Part shown: positions 62,725 through 64,000 of the stretch, piece by piece
How the letters are laid out: the number at the start of each line of letters is the position of its first letter
Position numbering within the stretch: position 1 is the first letter of the stretch
Origin: Dyadobacter sp. LHD-138
Lineage (GTDB): Bacteria; Bacteroidota; Bacteroidia; Cytophagales; Spirosomataceae
DNA length: 64,000 bases
Reading direction: 5' to 3'
Assembly (NCBI RefSeq): GCF_030929615.1
Contig: NZ_JAVFVU010000003.1
Coordinates: 62,001 to 126,000, forward strand
The notes under the pieces: model-generated
Told to the model about the DNA's origin: nothing
The model's input: only the letters and a program-made list of their open reading frames with translations
Database searches by the model: none
Made by a program: the position numbers and the translations under genes

Positions 62725-64000
62725 TAATTCCTTTCACTAATTTACCGGCAACGTCCGTAAGTCGATAACGACGTCCCTGATGTTTGTATACAAGCTTTTC
62801 GTGGTCTAGCCCTAGCTGATTGAGTATCGTTGCATGAAAATCATGGACATGCACCGGATCTTTGACAATATTATACCCAAATTCATCTGTTTCACCATAA
62901 ACGATTCCCGGTTTAATCCCACCGCCTGCCATCAGCACCGTAAATGCCCTTGGGTGATGATCACGACCGTAATTATCTTTGGTGAGCGTTCCCTGACAAT
63001 AATTAGTACGTCCGAACTCTCCGCCCCAGATCACCAGAGTTTCATCAAGCAATCCACGCTGTTTCAGATCCGTTATTAGCGCTGCCGATGATTGATCCAC
63101 ATCCAGACATTGACCTTTTATTTCGTTTGGCAGCCCCCCGTGACTATCCCAGCCCTGGTGGTAGAGCTGAATAAACCTCACCCCTTGCTCAGACAACTTC
63201 CTGGCGAGAAGGCAGTTCGCAGCATAAGTTCCCGGAACCAAACATTCAGGACCGTACATTTTCACAATGGATTCTGGTTCCTTGCTCATATCTGTAATTT
63301 CCGGAACAGCTGTCTGCATCCTGAATGCCATTTCGTACTGCTGTACTTTGGCAGTAATTTCCGGGTCACCGAATTCATTATATGTGCCCTGGTTCAGTTC
63401 AGCCAGGTTGTCGAGCATTTTTCGTCGACGCGTCCGGTCCATACCGTCGGGGTCATTGAGATACAATACGGGGTTTTCGCCGCTGCTGAACTGCACGCCC
63501 TGATGCACCGAATCCAGAAAACCATTCGTCCATAGTTTCGAATATACGCCCTGGCCGTTCCCCTTTCCTCTCGACAACAGCACGCAAAAACCGGGCAGGT
63601 TCTGATTTTCACTTCCAAGCCCGTAGCTGAGCCAGGAACCGAAACTTGGGCGGTTACCGACCTGTGCACCCGTCTGGAAAAATGTCAGAGCAGGATCATG
63701 ATTGATGGCTTCGGTGTTCAGGGTTTTTATGATGCAAAGATCATCTACAATATTAGCCATGTGTGGCAGCAAATCACTCATCCATGCCCCGGCTTTGCCA
63801 TTTTGTTTAAAATTAAATATTGAACCCGCGAGTGGGAACTTGGCCTGATTGGCCGTCATACCAGTAAGCCTTTGTCCACCACGAATGGATTCTGGAAGGT
63901 CCTGCCCGTGCATTTTATTCAGCATTGGTTTGTAATCAAACAAATCAAGCTGTGATGGCGCACCGTTTTGAAAAAGATAAATGACACGTTTGGCTTTGGG
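62717..64000 (-). CDS. DUF1501 family protein (N-terminus outside window)
   Basis: The C-terminal ~427 residues of a DUF1501 protein. The frame continues to the window edge with KAKRVIYLFQNGAPSQLDLF, the usual text before DYKPMLNKMHGQDLP, so the gene starts beyond 64000 and a Tat signal is expected there. Further motifs: GSWLSYGLGSENQNLPGFCV, VRFIQLYHQGWDSHGGLPNE, VIWGGEFGRTNYCQG, and DHHPRAFTVLMAGGGIKPGI. The fold is related to alkaline-phosphatase-type enzymes. The stop overlaps the start of the cytochrome gene by 8 bp, so the two are co-translated. Confidence 0.92.
   Translation of the reverse strand, partial: PKAKRVIYLFQNGAPSQLDLFDYKPMLNKMHGQDLPESIRGGQRLTGMTANQAKFPLAGSIFNFKQNGKAGAWMSDLLPHMANIVDDLCIIKTLNTEAINHDPALTFFQTGAQVGNRPSFGSWLSYGLGSENQNLPGFCVLLSRGKGNGQGVYSKLWTNGFLDSVHQGVQFSSGENPVLYLNDPDGMDRTRRRKMLDNLAELNQGTYNEFGDPEITAKVQQYEMAFRMQTAVPEITDMSKEPESIVKMYGPECLVPGTYAANCLLARKLSEQGVRFIQLYHQGWDSHGGLPNEIKGQCLDVDQSSAALITDLKQRGLLDETLVIWGGEFGRTNYCQGTLTKDNYGRDHHPRAFTVLMAGGGIKPGIVYGETDEFGYNIVKDPVHVHDFHATILNQLGLDHEKLVYKHQGRRYRLTDVAGKLVKGIIA

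Overview
The window looks like chromosomal DNA of a Gram-negative Bacteroidota bacterium, most likely a Cytophagales/Spirosomataceae member of the Dyadobacter type (inferred from gene content, not from a marker gene). The support is two SusC/SusD pairs, a FecI-like ECF sigma factor with a FecR anti-sigma factor, a type IX secretion (T9SS) C-terminal domain, many exported lipoproteins, A-rich sequence before start codons, and DUF1501/cytochrome, DUF1080, DUF4331 and PCMD families. I saw no rRNA, tRNA, CRISPR array, transposase or phage gene.

Layout. 1-5.6 kb: the 3' end of a chromate transporter, a DUF2490 protein, small membrane and lipoproteins, a PCMD-domain lipoprotein and an outer-membrane beta-barrel, followed by a decayed coding remnant and a perfect 20-bp inverted repeat. 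5.7-14.0 kb (minus): two tandem DUF4331 proteins (only the second carries a T9SS tail), a TPR lipoprotein, a small protein and a TonB-dependent receptor. 14.4-22.7 kb (plus): ECF sigma, FecR, SusC with STN domain, SusD and sulfatase, a self-signalling uptake locus for a sulfated glycan. 23.6-31.5 kb (minus): aldo/keto reductase, two NTF2-like proteins, flavodoxin, a frameshifted alpha/beta hydrolase, a carboxymuconolactone decarboxylase-like protein and a three-part molybdenum hydroxylase (2Fe-2S subunit, di-heme cytochrome, Mo subunit). A divergent AraC regulator and a cupin protein follow at 31.6-33.0 kb.

33.1-53.1 kb is an unbroken minus-strand block. The promoter-proximal part (53.1 to 40.7 kb) is a tight ten-gene unit: CBM9-like protein, SMP-30 lactonase, BASS transporter, M81 peptidase, exported RidA, gamma-glutamyltransferase, a Tat protein of unknown function, a Tat-exported SelA-like PLP enzyme, an exported amidohydrolase and a PQQ-type dehydrogenase with a fused cytochrome c. 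The second part is SusC, SusD, a FucP-like sugar transporter and a DUF1080 protein. Matching direct repeats 21 bp apart lie upstream of both parts, suggesting one regulon. An exported PLP lyase beside an exported RidA is the most unusual combination in the window: it suggests amino-compound catabolism in the periplasm.

53.5-64 kb: a DJ-1/PfpI-like gene remnant with its terminator, a Tat phospholipase C, a DUF6624 protein followed by two very small overlapping ORFs, a siderophore-type TonB receptor, and a DUF2231/cytochrome mosaic protein overlapping a DUF1501 gene cut by the window edge.
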